Positions 35,749-45,672 are shown, counted from the stretch's first letter. The stretch is 64,000 bases of DNA from Bacteroidales bacterium Phil12 (GCA_002633275.1 NWBO01000020.1:1-64000); one strand, 5' to 3'. Notes: generated from the sequence alone by a model not told the origin. Translations and numbers: made by a program.

Positions 35749-37065
35749 TTAATTCGCAACGGAATTAGTTTCAGTATTTGCGTTGTTTGATTTTTGCATT
35801 CTCTTTTTACGTGCGGAAATTCTCTTGAAAAGACTTGCCTTACCCTCTTGACCTTTCAAACCTTTGATTAATCTATAACGATATGCGAAAAACGTTGTGG
35901 TCAAATAAACTGCAACCAATATCCACAAAGCAAAATGTTCCTTGCTTATCTGAGCCAAGGTCGCACCGAAAGAACCCATTCTCACAAAACCGTTTGAAGC
36001 AAACGTCGTCGGCAATATATATGAGAAGTATCTCCAAAAGTCAGGCATCGCCTCTCTCGGCCAAGGCAATCCGCTAAGAAACAGAATAGGTATTGACATA
36101 AAAGCAAAGAACGGTATGGCGTTCTCTCTGTGATGAAAGAATACCGAACAAGTCATACCCAACAATATACTTGCAAGAAGGAATGGTATGATAAACAACA
36201 GCACTTCCAACGGAGAAGAATACAACTGAGGTACGTTGAAATAATGCGGTACTATTATCAAAACATACACAGTTATCGGAATATAGGTAAGAAATACCGC
36301 CAAAACTCTGCCGAAGATAATTCTGAACAATCCATTATAATGAATGTTTTTTGGTACAATGCTGCCGTTGGCACTTCTTTCCGTTGTCTTGCCTGCCAAT
36401 ATACCTATACCCATAAGTATGGTCTGTTGCAAAAGTATGATGACAATTATCGGCAACATAAACGACGGGTAGCCGCCGGGCTGATACAAAACCTGCTGTT
36501 GTGGTACAAACGGACGAACTGCACGCATAGCATCATCATAGCCCATACCCCTTGCAACAAGATTTTTAACCTCTATGCCGTAACCCATTGTTCGGGTTGT
36601 ATATGTTGCTGCCATAACAAGATTTCTATACCAGAAAAACGAGGTAACATCTCCATAAACACCAACCGTTGCCTGCTTGCCTTTGTTTATATCGGACGAA
36701 AAATCCTCCGGTATATGGACAATGCCATGAACCTTTGCCGTTCGCTGCAATTGCTCTGCTTCTTTCATATTCATACAATTGTAAGCAACATGAACCTCAG
36801 GCGTTGCGTCCAACATACGAACCAATTGCCTTGAAAGCGAAGAATGACTGTTATCCACCACTGCTATCGGAGCGTCGTACATCATCTCTCTGTTATATAC
36901 GTATCCGCAAACAAGAGGATATACCAACGTGGCAAGAAAAAAGATAATCAACGTTCCTTTATCGGTGAATATACCGTAAAGTTCCTTACGCAGGATATAG
37001 AACATATCTATCCATGCGTTCCTATTATCTTTCAGACTTCGTCTTAGTTTAGCGTTCAATTTCAT
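35749..37065 (-). CDS. ABC-2 type permease (YbhR/YbhS-like), second copy
   Basis: 438 residues. One N-terminal membrane helix (LIIFFLATLVYPLVCGYVY, about 38-57) is followed by a periplasmic domain (about 60-215) and five helices in the C-terminal half, ending in a basic tail. The domain order matches ABC2 permeases of the YhiH/YbhS class. It starts 15 bases after the preceding permease gene and is the last gene of the export operon. Together the two permeases would form a heterodimeric inner-membrane channel for export of drugs or lipids; the substrate is not indicated. Confidence 0.85.
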   Translation of the reverse strand: MKLNAKLRRSLKDNRNAWIDMFYILRKELYGIFTDKGTLIIFFLATLVYPLVCGYVYNREMMYDAPIAVVDNSHSSLSRQLVRMLDATPEVHVAYNCMNMKEAEQLQRTAKVHGIVHIPEDFSSDINKGKQATVGVYGDVTSFFWYRNLVMAATYTTRTMGYGIEVKNLVARGMGYDDAMRAVRPFVPQQQVLYQPGGYPSFMLPIIVIILLQQTILMGIGILAGKTTERSANGSIVPKNIHYNGLFRIIFGRVLAVFLTYIPITVYVLIIVPHYFNVPQLYSSPLEVLLFIIPFLLASILLGMTCSVFFHHRENAIPFFAFMSIPILFLSGLPWPREAMPDFWRYFSYILPTTFASNGFVRMGSFGATLAQISKEHFALWILVAVYLTTTFFAYRYRLIKGLKGQEGKASLFKRISARKKRMQKSNNANTETNSVAN

Positions 37066-37080
37066 AAAACAACTAAATTT

Positions 37081-38250
37081 TTAATCTCTTTCATAATCAA
37101 GTTTTATTGCAGTGCGCTTTATATTCCAAAGTACCAGGAACGGAACCAACATAAAACACAAAAGCACAAAAAACGGAGTAAAGGCTTCAAACAGCGACAA
37201 GCCGTTGATTTGAACCAAACTGTAAATCCTGTAATATTGTGTCAAAGGATAAAGATATGAATACCATTGAACGGCAGGCAACATCGCAAACTGAGGATAA
37301 GTAAAACCTCCCAATGTAAATCCTATAACGCCATAGAATGTTGCAATACTTAATGCGGTACGCATCGAAGGTAATATACCAATAATCAAAATACCCATCG
37401 CCTGATAAGCCAAAACAGTCATCAATGCACCAAAATACAACAACGATGGCGAACCGTTTTGCGGAAATCCCATAAATTTTCTCATAACCATTTCGCTCAC
37501 GATAACCATTAATGAGAATAAAACAGTGTATGGAACTATTTTACCAATCATTGCAATTAAAATATTGCGATTACCAACGACAAGCCAGCGACGAGATGAG
37601 CCTTCTTTGAACTCGATACCTATGACATAGACCGTACATAACAAAGACATAAGGAATATAATGCCCGGCATAATTATGGAAGTCAAATAAAAAGAATAAT
37701 TCAACTCCGCATTGCCTATAATATGTACGTCGGTTTTTATTGGTTGCACCTGTGCCATTGCCTGGTCGTAATTCTGTCCTTTTGCCAAACGAACTTTCAA
37801 ATCCGCTCCCGCCGCTATGGTCGATAGTGTGGTATTAATCTCTCGCATAATAAGGCTGCCGGCTAAATAATGTGCATATTCGGTATGAAAATTCACTTTT
37901 GGCGAAAGGCCATTGTACATATCCTTTTCAAAATCTCGCGGAATGATTACAAAAGCGTATATCTCGCCTTGTTGCATCTTGGATTTACAACTTTCATACG
38001 AAGTCAGTTTGTATTTAACATTACAAATCTGACCCGCCGACAAAGACCTGACAATAAGCCTCGATGTCGAGGAATTATCAAAATCCACAACGGCAATAGG
38101 CAAAGAAGATGGCACACCTTTATTCAAAAACGTAGCGAAAAACAAAATAACTATCATCGGTATAATAATGGTCATAACCATATATATCGGACGAGAAGTC
38201 ATTCGCTTCCACTCACGTTTCAATGTAGGTATAAATCCCTTTGGTATCAT
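37081..38250 (-). CDS. ABC-2 type permease (YbhR/YbhS-like), first copy
   Basis: 389 residues with the same topology: an N-terminal helix (IYMVMTIIIPMIVILFFATF, about 22-42), a periplasmic domain with VVDFDNSSTSRLIVRSL (about 75-91), then a cluster of C-terminal helices including GFTLGGFTYPQFAMLPAVQW, the Gly/Pro-rich motif of this family. Located between the HlyD gene (80 bases) and the second permease (15 bases). Confidence 0.86.
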   Translation of the reverse strand: MIPKGFIPTLKREWKRMTSRPIYMVMTIIIPMIVILFFATFLNKGVPSSLPIAVVDFDNSSTSRLIVRSLSAGQICNVKYKLTSYESCKSKMQQGEIYAFVIIPRDFEKDMYNGLSPKVNFHTEYAHYLAGSLIMREINTTLSTIAAGADLKVRLAKGQNYDQAMAQVQPIKTDVHIIGNAELNYSFYLTSIIMPGIIFLMSLLCTVYVIGIEFKEGSSRRWLVVGNRNILIAMIGKIVPYTVLFSLMVIVSEMVMRKFMGFPQNGSPSLLYFGALMTVLAYQAMGILIIGILPSMRTALSIATFYGVIGFTLGGFTYPQFAMLPAVQWYSYLYPLTQYYRIYSLVQINGLSLFEAFTPFFVLLCFMLVPFLVLWNIKRTAIKLDYERD

Positions 38251-38329
38251 AAATTCTTTATTTTCTTGTCTTACGAAAAAATACTTCGTTGCAAAAGTTC
38301 GTAAAACTTCACTTACAACTTAAAAAACC

Positions 38330-39331
38330 TTACTTTTTCATTTTAGTCCAATTGACAATAACACTCATACCCGGACGGAAGCCCTGTGTTTTATCAACCG
38401 GAACGGCTTTTACTTCAAAAGTCTTTGTGTCGTATTCATCTGTCAATTTGGTTGCTTTCCACGTTGCATAAGAACCTAATGCCTTGATATAGGTTACTTT
38501 CAATTTCACTTCCTTATTACCAAGTGCAGGAACGGTTGCCGTGAAAATATCTCCCATTTTTATTTTGCTCAAAAGTTCTTCTCTAACGTTGAACGTAACC
38601 CATATATCCGACAAATCGACAATGGTCATTATCGGCGAGCCTGTACCGACCAATTCGCCTACTTTTGGAAATATTTCACTAATCTCTCCACTTATCGGAG
38701 CCGTTAAACGCATCTCGTCCATATATGAAGAAACTTCCATAACAGCACCTTTTGCCTGATTGACTTGTGCAAGTGCGGCTTCTTTATCTTCTTTTTGCGC
38801 TCCATTCTTTGCCATATCGTATTGGCTCTTGGCTGCTGCCTGTTGTGCAATGGCTGCTTTGTATTGAGCCTCTACTTCATCAAATTTTTGTGCTGCTATA
38901 ACCCCTTTCTCATATAGGTTTTTCATTCTCTGATAACTCTTGGTTGCATAATCGGCAGCGGCTTTTGCTCTTTCGTATTGTTCTTTCGCTCCTTGTATTG
39001 TTTCTTTACGAGCTCCTGCTTGTGCTTTGTTGCTGACGGCTTGTGCTGCCTGCTCAACACTTTTGGCTTGAACGGCTTTGGCATTAACTTCGGGAGAATC
39101 TATCAATACCAACACCTGACCTTTCTCTACTCTTTCTCCCTCCTTTGCATTCAACTCCAAAATTCTTCCTGCCAATTTGCCGGAAACTCTGACTTCCGTT
39201 GCTTCCACTTCTCCTTGCAAAATCATCTCACTTGGAGAAAGAATGAAATATCCGATTATACCTATAACAGCAACAAACGCTATTAGGATAACAAATGACA
39301 TTACCAAAGTTTTGTTTTCTCTGTTTTTCAT
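38330..39331 (-). CDS. HlyD-family membrane fusion protein
   Basis: 333 residues, periplasmic adaptor anchored by one N-terminal helix (about 9-31). Half-lipoyl motifs flank a coiled-coil hairpin (about 80-195, with many Ala/Gln/Lys heptads). GRILELNAKEGERVEKGQVLVLI is the first lipoyl half. It links the inner-membrane permeases to the TolC-like outer-membrane tunnel encoded upstream. Spacing to the TolC gene is 52 bases. Confidence 0.9.
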   Translation of the reverse strand: MKNRENKTLVMSFVILIAFVAVIGIIGYFILSPSEMILQGEVEATEVRVSGKLAGRILELNAKEGERVEKGQVLVLIDSPEVNAKAVQAKSVEQAAQAVSNKAQAGARKETIQGAKEQYERAKAAADYATKSYQRMKNLYEKGVIAAQKFDEVEAQYKAAIAQQAAAKSQYDMAKNGAQKEDKEAALAQVNQAKGAVMEVSSYMDEMRLTAPISGEISEIFPKVGELVGTGSPIMTIVDLSDIWVTFNVREELLSKIKMGDIFTATVPALGNKEVKLKVTYIKALGSYATWKATKLTDEYDTKTFEVKAVPVDKTQGFRPGMSVIVNWTKMKK

Positions 39332-39383
39332 ATCTTTATTTGTTTTATTCTTTGATTATTAATCCAATTTATGCTTATCTCCA

Positions 39384-40889
39384 TTACTTTTTGTTTTCTG
39401 TTTGTCTGTCTATTTGAGGTATTTTTACTTTTCCCAATGATTGATTCAAATACAAATCTGTCATTGCCAAATTAATCTTGGCATCGATAACCTCGCTTTT
39501 TGCACTGACCCAAGCCGTTTGGGCTGCCATTAAATCACTCGCCGATATAATACCCTCCTCAAAACCAAGTTGGGCTGTACGCAAGTTCTCTTCTGCGTTC
39601 AGCATATTGTTAGTTGCTATCGTAGATTGTTTATTCGCTTCATTACGCGAGTTTTGTTTCATCGTGGCTTGCAATTCCAATTTCTCCATCATATTCTCCC
39701 TTTCAATTTCGGCAACACGCAAATGATGTTTTGCCGCATTCAGTGTATGAATTCTATCTCCGAAATGAAATATAGGTACCGTAATACCGACGCCGATAGA
39801 AAACATTCCATTGAAAGATTTATCGAAACCATTGAACAGATTAGGATTTGAAACCACATAATTGCCGCTTGCAACGATATTAGGCATAAAACGACTGCGA
39901 GCCAAATCCACTTCCAATTGTTTTAGTTTCACATTTTCTTGCAACATCAACGCTTCGGGACGGTTATTTATCTCTTGTTTTATATCATCGATTCTATCCG
40001 CCATTTCATTATTCAACGCCACTTCGTCCTCCAAAACATAATCCTGAGCCGACATATCCATTCCGCAGACTTGATTCAAAAGCATCTTGCTTAACGACAA
40101 CCCGTTCTCGGCTTTTGTCAAACTCATCTCGCTTTCATTCAGTTTAACCTGAACTTTCAACAAATCGCCATTGGTTAAAATGCCTTCGTCAAACATTTGT
40201 TTTACGTCGTTGTATGTACTCTTCAAAAGATTGTTAAACTCTCTTGCAAGTTCAACTTTCTTTTGCAACGAAACAACACGCCAATACGCTTCATCGACTT
40301 CAATCATTATGTTTATATCACTATTATTGACTGCTATTTCTGCAAGATTTTCCGAAATCTTGGCCATTTTGTACAAGGCAAGAATTTTTCCTCCCATAAA
40401 GATTGGCTGAGTGAAACCTATACCTGCCGCAAAGACATTGCTCATATCAAAAGTCAATGCATCTTTCGGTAAATAAGCAACATGCTTAGGTATAAACTCC
40501 GCAGGATTTGATGTTGGCTGACCGTGAGAATTAACAGGCACACGACTGTCTCCGTATGGTATGGTAACAATATCGTCCATAGTATATGTAAATTTGCCGT
40601 CCGCTCCGATTGAGCCGACAGGCAAAATGGCATCTTCACCCAAAACGCTTAAATCTTTTGAGTTGTACATATACATTCCCGCTGCGTTGATTGAGGGTAG
40701 AAACTGCGTAAAGGCCGCTTTACGTAAATCTTGTGCTGCAAGCAATGTCTCATTGGAAATCTGTGCTCCTTTGTTATGCCTTAGTGCCATATTGCGGCAA
40801 GAATCCAAAGAAAGTGTCTGAGCCTCCACTCCCATTGCAACAAACATAATCACGACAAACAATACGTCCTTGATTTTCGTTCTATTCAT
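39384..40889 (-). CDS. TolC-family outer-membrane efflux protein
   Basis: 501 residues. The signal peptide ends about residue 23 (MGVEA-Q). Two TolC repeats are evident, each with long amphipathic helices, for example LVEVDEAYWRVVSLQKKVELA and the second-repeat RTAQLGFEEGIISASDLMAAQTAW, which is a signature of the family. It forms the outer-membrane exit of the export machine and is the first gene of the operon TolC, HlyD, permease, permease. No ATP-binding gene is present in or around the operon. Confidence 0.9.
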   Translation of the reverse strand: MNRTKIKDVLFVVIMFVAMGVEAQTLSLDSCRNMALRHNKGAQISNETLLAAQDLRKAAFTQFLPSINAAGMYMYNSKDLSVLGEDAILPVGSIGADGKFTYTMDDIVTIPYGDSRVPVNSHGQPTSNPAEFIPKHVAYLPKDALTFDMSNVFAAGIGFTQPIFMGGKILALYKMAKISENLAEIAVNNSDINIMIEVDEAYWRVVSLQKKVELAREFNNLLKSTYNDVKQMFDEGILTNGDLLKVQVKLNESEMSLTKAENGLSLSKMLLNQVCGMDMSAQDYVLEDEVALNNEMADRIDDIKQEINNRPEALMLQENVKLKQLEVDLARSRFMPNIVASGNYVVSNPNLFNGFDKSFNGMFSIGVGITVPIFHFGDRIHTLNAAKHHLRVAEIERENMMEKLELQATMKQNSRNEANKQSTIATNNMLNAEENLRTAQLGFEEGIISASDLMAAQTAWVSAKSEVIDAKINLAMTDLYLNQSLGKVKIPQIDRQTENKK

Positions 40890-41037
40890 AATGTATCTAA
40901 TATTTTTATTCTCGTTTCAATCATTACTTTAAGAATACATAGTCGTATCAAAAAATATACCAATTACATTTTCAAGCACATTAAAATTAAATTAAATACT
41001 TCTTAAAAAAAGAAGCAAAAACATTCAAAATCAAAAA

Positions 41038-41067
41038 AAGAGGTATAAATCTTTACTTACACCTCTT
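41038..41067 (-). terminator. Terminator of the 403-residue T9SS protein gene
   Basis: Arms AAGAGGT (41038-41044) and ACCTCTT (41061-41067), extendable by TAA/TTA pairs. On the minus strand the hairpin is followed by seven T. Confidence 0.72.
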
Positions 41068-41090
41068 ATTATTAAACAAAATTGCTCTTA

Positions 41091-42302
41091 TTACTGAACC
41101 AATATCTTCTTTGTTGCTATTCCCGATGTGGTTGTTATCTTAACAAAATAACTACCTTTTGCATAATTGCTTACATCTATATTATAATTATACCCGTCAA
41201 TTTTCTTATCCTCAATCTTTTGTCCCTGCTCATTAAACACCTCTATATTCTGCATTTTGAACGAACACTGAATAGTAACATCATTGCTTGCCGGATTCGG
41301 AAAAACGTATGTATAGTTCTCAACTTTTACATCTGCAACAGACGAAGACGTATCTACAATATCCCCAAATATAGGAAACATATAGTACGCATAAACAAAT
41401 CTATGTGGCCAAATTTGATCATCTTCATCAAACTCGTTAGCAACAGAATGCCATGTTGTATCCGAACCACCAAAATGGACAAAAGTATTAGGATCCGTCC
41501 ATATACTACAATTAGGATCATTATTAAACATATCAACAAGAAGTTCATACTGTTTCATTAACGGCAACATTTCGGCAGTACAATTTTCATGAGGAAAGTG
41601 GCTAACAGTATTTCTGCATGCCGCAAGTATTTTTCCTATCATAGCTTCCTCTCCTCTATATTGACAACTGTCCCAACCATATCCTGTATATGGTGCAGGT
41701 TTAGGACTTTCATATACAACATAAAACTTACCTTGAACATTGACAGATGTATCAAATATAAATTCCTCGTAATTCAACCAATATTTACTTCCCCTTGTAT
41801 TCTCATCACGTGGTATTTGCGGTATATCGTATAAAGGTACTCTTTTCAACATAGTTAAATTGCTGTCGGCAATGCCCAAATATCCATGTCTTCCCAAATA
41901 ATATCTTATTGGAAAAAATATTGCGATACCGCTAATCTTCAAAGTAGTATCCGTTAGATAAGGTTGTGCCAAATCTGCAACATACTGATACTGACTCGTT
42001 ATAACGTGAGCAGGTACAACTCCGCCTGAATTATTAGCAAAATCACTTGAATATTTATAATTCATATAAATCGGGTCATCATAACCACTAATATTATCAC
42101 CACTCCAATCTTCCCATTCTTCAGGAGACACCCACGAAAAAACATCTAACCATGTACAACTATCTTCAAACGGCTCCGACAAAAGATATTGACTTCCGTG
42201 TTTTCTTTGGTTTGTAGTTGTATCATACGGATACGTAGGTGTTTGCGACTGAACCTGCCAAAACGAAACAATCACCAATAAAATTAAAAACAATTTTTTC
42301 AT
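41091..42302 (-). CDS. Secreted protein with type IX sorting domain (403 aa)
   Basis: A signal peptide ends at VQSQ (about 20). The N-terminal 320 residues are unrecognised and rich in Tyr, Asp and Trp. The C-terminal 80 residues are a type A sorting domain: YVFPNPASNDVTIQC, then GQKIEDKKIDG, and the ending KGSYFVKITTTSGIATKKILVQ. Such cargo crosses the outer membrane through the type IX apparatus and is released or attached at the surface. The gene starts 3 bases after the 507-residue gene, so the two form an operon. Its base composition is visibly more A/T-rich than the surrounding core genes. Confidence 0.85.
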   Translation of the reverse strand: MKKLFLILLVIVSFWQVQSQTPTYPYDTTTNQRKHGSQYLLSEPFEDSCTWLDVFSWVSPEEWEDWSGDNISGYDDPIYMNYKYSSDFANNSGGVVPAHVITSQYQYVADLAQPYLTDTTLKISGIAIFFPIRYYLGRHGYLGIADSNLTMLKRVPLYDIPQIPRDENTRGSKYWLNYEEFIFDTSVNVQGKFYVVYESPKPAPYTGYGWDSCQYRGEEAMIGKILAACRNTVSHFPHENCTAEMLPLMKQYELLVDMFNNDPNCSIWTDPNTFVHFGGSDTTWHSVANEFDEDDQIWPHRFVYAYYMFPIFGDIVDTSSSVADVKVENYTYVFPNPASNDVTIQCSFKMQNIEVFNEQGQKIEDKKIDGYNYNIDVSNYAKGSYFVKITTTSGIATKKILVQ

Positions 42303-42305
42303 TTC

Positions 42306-43829
42306 TTATTCCTCCATTTTAGTAAAACAATTAATTTGATTTCCGGCATCACTCCAAATATGATTATCACTATATTTTACCGCAGTTAAATCATAACTAT
42401 CTGAGTATTGCACTATATGTGGTATATATTTACTGTTTATATTAAACACTGCAAATTTATACGATCTTTCACAATCAAGATGTTCATATAGATAATTATA
42501 TGCTATTCTATCAAAAAAATAGGGACGCCCCGTGAATTGCCATGAATTTGGTGATACCTCTTCCGCTGTCGAACCAAAAATTTGATAATATGTATATTTA
42601 TTAGAAAAATTATACAATACCAATGATTTCAATATATTAAAACCTTCTAATGTATTAAAAGGCACAGATACATACGCCCCATAATATTCAGAATCATCAA
42701 ATGGATTAATTTGTATAGTCATATCTCTTATTCCGAACTTCGGGGCACCATTACAAAATAAAACATGAAGTATTCCTTTCTGTTCATCGTACTGCATATC
42801 ACTTATTCGACTTCTACATTCCAACTCCGGAGCATTTGGATCTATCGCTTGAACCTTGTATGGTAAATAATCCTGACTATTCAAATCAAACATAGCAAAT
42901 TCCAAGTAGCCGTATTTATTTTCCCCTATCAAGGAAGAACCAACAACTATTTTATCTTTTTCCATTGGCCGAACATTATATTGAACTTCTCGGAAATGAT
43001 CATACAAAGTATATGTTGTATAAACTCTTCCATCATAATTATCCAAATTTTCTTGATTATGAGAAAACAATACCCAATGACTAAAATCCCTCAAACCCGA
43101 AACAACAACTTTTGTATCTGTATGACTAACTTCTGTAAGACGCACATTAGATATTTCTTTCACTTTATATGAAAGATTTGCCAAATCAAATGTTAAAAAA
43201 TATGAACTTGAAAAATATAAAGGTGTATTCATCTCATAAATTGCAATAGTGTTATCACTATTTGCAATCAACGATAACTTATTTTGTCCGGTTGCATAAG
43301 TTTGATAAAAATCTATTTTTTTTAACTTTGCATCATCCGGTAAAGAAATAGGAAAATATGTTATAGAATTAGGCATTCCGGAGTAGAATACTGAACTGAT
43401 AGGAAAACTACCAATTATATTCATATCTGTTTTATTTATTATTCCACAAAAATAAATCACATCTTTGTACTTATCGTATGTAAAATCCGTAATCGTTACA
43501 CCGGGAACATACGCCATTCTTGAAAATTGCTCCTGTTCGGAATTTAAGAAAAAGCAGGATCTAAACGACTTTTTTAATTTTGGATAAATATTATTCCCTA
43601 CCGACAGGACAAAATTTTCATGAAAAATCGGTAGCGTATCACAATGCGTCAAGGATACTATCCTATCTTTACCGACATTAAGCGATTTTATCGATTTATG
43701 ACCTCTAATGGCTTGGACATTAACCTGTCTTTCCGAAATAATGAAACCTTGCGAACCGACTTGTGCCTTGCCATTTATCGGACAGAATATTGCTAAACAA
43801 ACCAGCAATAATAATGTAATTTTACTCAT
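42306..43829 (-). CDS. Secreted hypothetical protein (507 aa), partner of a T9SS cargo
   Basis: A signal peptide is present (LLLLVCLAIFCPINGKAQ, cleavage about 23). The mature protein has a strand-turn pattern with repeated segments of the type VTITDFTYDKYKDVIYFCG and ISDMQYDEQKGILHVLFCN, reminiscent of a beta-propeller. It has no C-terminal sorting domain and ends CFTKMEE. No family is recognised. It lies directly upstream of the 403-residue cargo gene, and like it is A/T-rich and low in biased codons, so the pair may be accessory. Confidence 0.65.
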   Translation of the reverse strand: MSKITLLLLVCLAIFCPINGKAQVGSQGFIISERQVNVQAIRGHKSIKSLNVGKDRIVSLTHCDTLPIFHENFVLSVGNNIYPKLKKSFRSCFFLNSEQEQFSRMAYVPGVTITDFTYDKYKDVIYFCGIINKTDMNIIGSFPISSVFYSGMPNSITYFPISLPDDAKLKKIDFYQTYATGQNKLSLIANSDNTIAIYEMNTPLYFSSSYFLTFDLANLSYKVKEISNVRLTEVSHTDTKVVVSGLRDFSHWVLFSHNQENLDNYDGRVYTTYTLYDHFREVQYNVRPMEKDKIVVGSSLIGENKYGYLEFAMFDLNSQDYLPYKVQAIDPNAPELECRSRISDMQYDEQKGILHVLFCNGAPKFGIRDMTIQINPFDDSEYYGAYVSVPFNTLEGFNILKSLVLYNFSNKYTYYQIFGSTAEEVSPNSWQFTGRPYFFDRIAYNYLYEHLDCERSYKFAVFNINSKYIPHIVQYSDSYDLTAVKYSDNHIWSDAGNQINCFTKMEE

Positions 43830-43984
43830 AATATATATTTTTAATACTTACTACTAATTCATATTGCAAAGTTTTCTAAAAATTTTTGAAAAAAACAATT
43901 TTTCACACATTTTTTTTCAAAAAAATGTGTGAAAAATAAAAAAAACTACCTTTATAACGTTAAAAATCAAGAAATCAGAACACA

Positions 43985-44127
43985 TAAAATCAGTGTTAAA
44001 CATTAATCAAACATCAGTAAAGCAATAATAGGGTCTTATTTATTAATTTCTATAACCAATAAACAATTGCTTGACTATTTTAGCAATCAAAGCAATTGTT
44101 TTATTAATCTCTCATAATATCGTTTTA
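43985..44127. repeat. Dispersed intergenic repeat, GTGTTAAACA type (copy 4) with TTATTAATC units
   Basis: ATCAGTGTTAAACATTAAT (43989-44007) is followed by AAACATCAGTAAAG and several TTTATTAAT-type words (to about 44140). The stretch separates the 507-residue gene from czcD, and no gene is present. Related TTTATTAATC words stand at 30.0 kb between the GNAT and DUF2156 genes. Confidence 0.45.
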
Positions 44128-45129
44128 TTAATCGCAATTGCAATCTTTTCCATCGCAATCAGAACCTTTAACTTCAAACTCCAACGTCGAATGAGAGATA
44201 TTATGTTTTTTCAAATAATGTTTTATTTGATGTTTGGTCTGTTCCAAAAGCAAAATATCTTTCAAAAACACATGTGCGGTCATAGCGTTTTCCGTTGTTG
44301 ATATTGCCCAAATATGAATATGGTGAATATCTTCCACATTATCCATTTTATGAATATCTTCCGCAATATCCTTGACAGAAATACCCTTTGGAACACCGTC
44401 CAAAGCCAAACACAAAGAATCTTTCAATAAATCCATGGTCGAAAACACTATAATAGCCGCAACAACCAATCCTATAACGCCGTCAATCCAATACCAACCT
44501 GTGTATATTATCACTATACCCGACACAACAACACCGACGGACACCAAACAATCGGCAGCCATATGAAGATATGCACCTTTGACGTTAAGGTCTTTCTCTT
44601 TGTCTTTAAGAAACAACCACGCCGTAAAACCGTTAATTAACACTCCTATCGCAGCCGTTATACTTATCATCTTGCCTTCCACTTCCTGCATAACGATTAT
44701 CTTATGTATGGACTCATATACAATAAACGCCACTGCCGCAAGCAATATCACCGCATTAATCAATGATACGAGAATGGTCATTTTCTTATATCCGTAAGTG
44801 AATCTTTGATTGCTATGAATTTTCGCCACACGAAAAGCAAGCATAGCCAAAATCAGAGAAGCTACATCTGAAAGGTTATGTCCCGCATCCGAAATCAAAC
44901 CTACGGAATTAAACAAAAATCCAACAATAAACTCAATGATAACAAACAAACTGTTTAGCACAATACCCCAAACAAAAGCCTTGTTCAAAGAATCTATATT
45001 TATATTGTGGTCGTGATGATGAGAATGAGAATGAAAGTGTAAATGTCCTCCATGTGTATGCACATCCACATCATGTAGCAAATGGTCGTCGCCGAATATC
45101 TCTTCTTTTGATTTATCTATGTTTTCCAT
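44128..45129 (-). CDS. Cation diffusion facilitator (zinc/cobalt/cadmium exporter)
   Basis: 333 residues. It begins with a His-rich cytosolic stretch (about residues 24-41), a metal-binding mark. Six membrane helices follow, with the conserved motif SDAGHNLSDVASL (HxxxD site on helix 2, about 78-90) and HMAADCLVSVGVV (helix 5, about 185-197). The C-terminal domain ends in a Cys/Asp-rich tail (DCDGKDCNCD). It exports divalent metal from the cytosol in exchange for protons. A promoter with TTGG/TAATTTTG lies 30 bases upstream. It is transcribed alone. Confidence 0.93.
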   Translation of the reverse strand: MENIDKSKEEIFGDDHLLHDVDVHTHGGHLHFHSHSHHHDHNINIDSLNKAFVWGIVLNSLFVIIEFIVGFLFNSVGLISDAGHNLSDVASLILAMLAFRVAKIHSNQRFTYGYKKMTILVSLINAVILLAAVAFIVYESIHKIIVMQEVEGKMISITAAIGVLINGFTAWLFLKDKEKDLNVKGAYLHMAADCLVSVGVVVSGIVIIYTGWYWIDGVIGLVVAAIIVFSTMDLLKDSLCLALDGVPKGISVKDIAEDIHKMDNVEDIHHIHIWAISTTENAMTAHVFLKDILLLEQTKHQIKHYLKKHNISHSTLEFEVKGSDCDGKDCNCD

Positions 45130-45158
45130 AATATATATTGTTTAACGGTTAGCGGTTG

Positions 45159-45189
45159 CAAAATTATACAATTTATCAAAACCTACCAA
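45159..45189 (-). promoter_or_regulatory. Promoter of the CDF exporter gene
   Basis: On the minus strand TTGG (complement of 45186-45189), 19 bases, TAATTTTG (complement of 45159-45166). The -33 word deviates by one base from TTTG. Confidence 0.6.
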
Positions 45190-45228
45190 TACTTATCTAT
45201 AAGTATTTTTTGCAACGGCATTACAAAA

Positions 45229-45263
45229 CAAAACGACAGACACTTTAAGCATCTGCCGTTTTG
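45229..45263 (-). terminator. Terminator of ridA
   Basis: Arms CAAAACGACAGA (45229-45240) and TCTGCCGTTTTG (45252-45263) pair with one mismatch. The minus strand continues TTTTGTAA. It is placed 28 bases downstream of ridA. Confidence 0.75.
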
Positions 45264-45291
45264 GAATTAATTGTTTGGTTATCATAGAACC

Positions 45292-45672
45292 TTAGCCTTT
45301 ATATGCTATTGCTTCTATTTCAACCAATACACCTTTCGGTAATTTAACCACTGCAAAAGCTGCTCTTGCAGGGAACGGTTCGTTGAAGTATTTTGCATAC
45401 ACTTCGTTCATTGCAGCAAAATCGTCCATGGAATTTAACAAACAAGTTGTTTTTACAACATCGTTAAATCCATAGCCTGCTTCCTTCAAAATTGCCCCTA
45501 CATTCTCCAAAGCCTGTGTCGCTTGGGCTGTTATACCCTCAGGGGTTTCGCCGTTTGCAGGATTGACAGGTATTTGACCTGAAATAAATAACATTCCGTT
45601 ACCTGCTTTGACTGCCTGTGAATAAGGTCCTATTGCGGCAGGTGCATTATTTGTGTGAATTGGTGTGTTCAT
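45292..45672 (-). CDS. ridA: RidA family protein (enamine/imine deaminase)
   Basis: 126 residues. It hydrolyses reactive 2-aminoacrylate enamines arising from PLP enzymes, in the cytosol. Visible motifs: [15 protein letters not shown] (N terminus), [37 protein letters not shown], and the Arg loop [25 protein letters not shown] at the end. Length is exact for the family. The gene lies 15 bases after the M6 protease stop on the same strand, possibly by read-through. Confidence 0.95.
   Translation of the reverse strand: MNTPIHTNNAPAAIGPYSQAVKAGNGMLFISGQIPVNPANGETPEGITAQATQALENVGAILKEAGYGFNDVVKTTCLLNSMDDFAAMNEVYAKYFNEPFPARAAFAVVKLPKGVLVEIEAIAYKG

Noticed and set aside
34677-35768. 363-codon frame antisense to htpG
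   Set aside because: htpG has full-length family homology, and the antisense frame is rich in Phe, Ile and Arg with no domain; it is a shadow of htpG codon usage.
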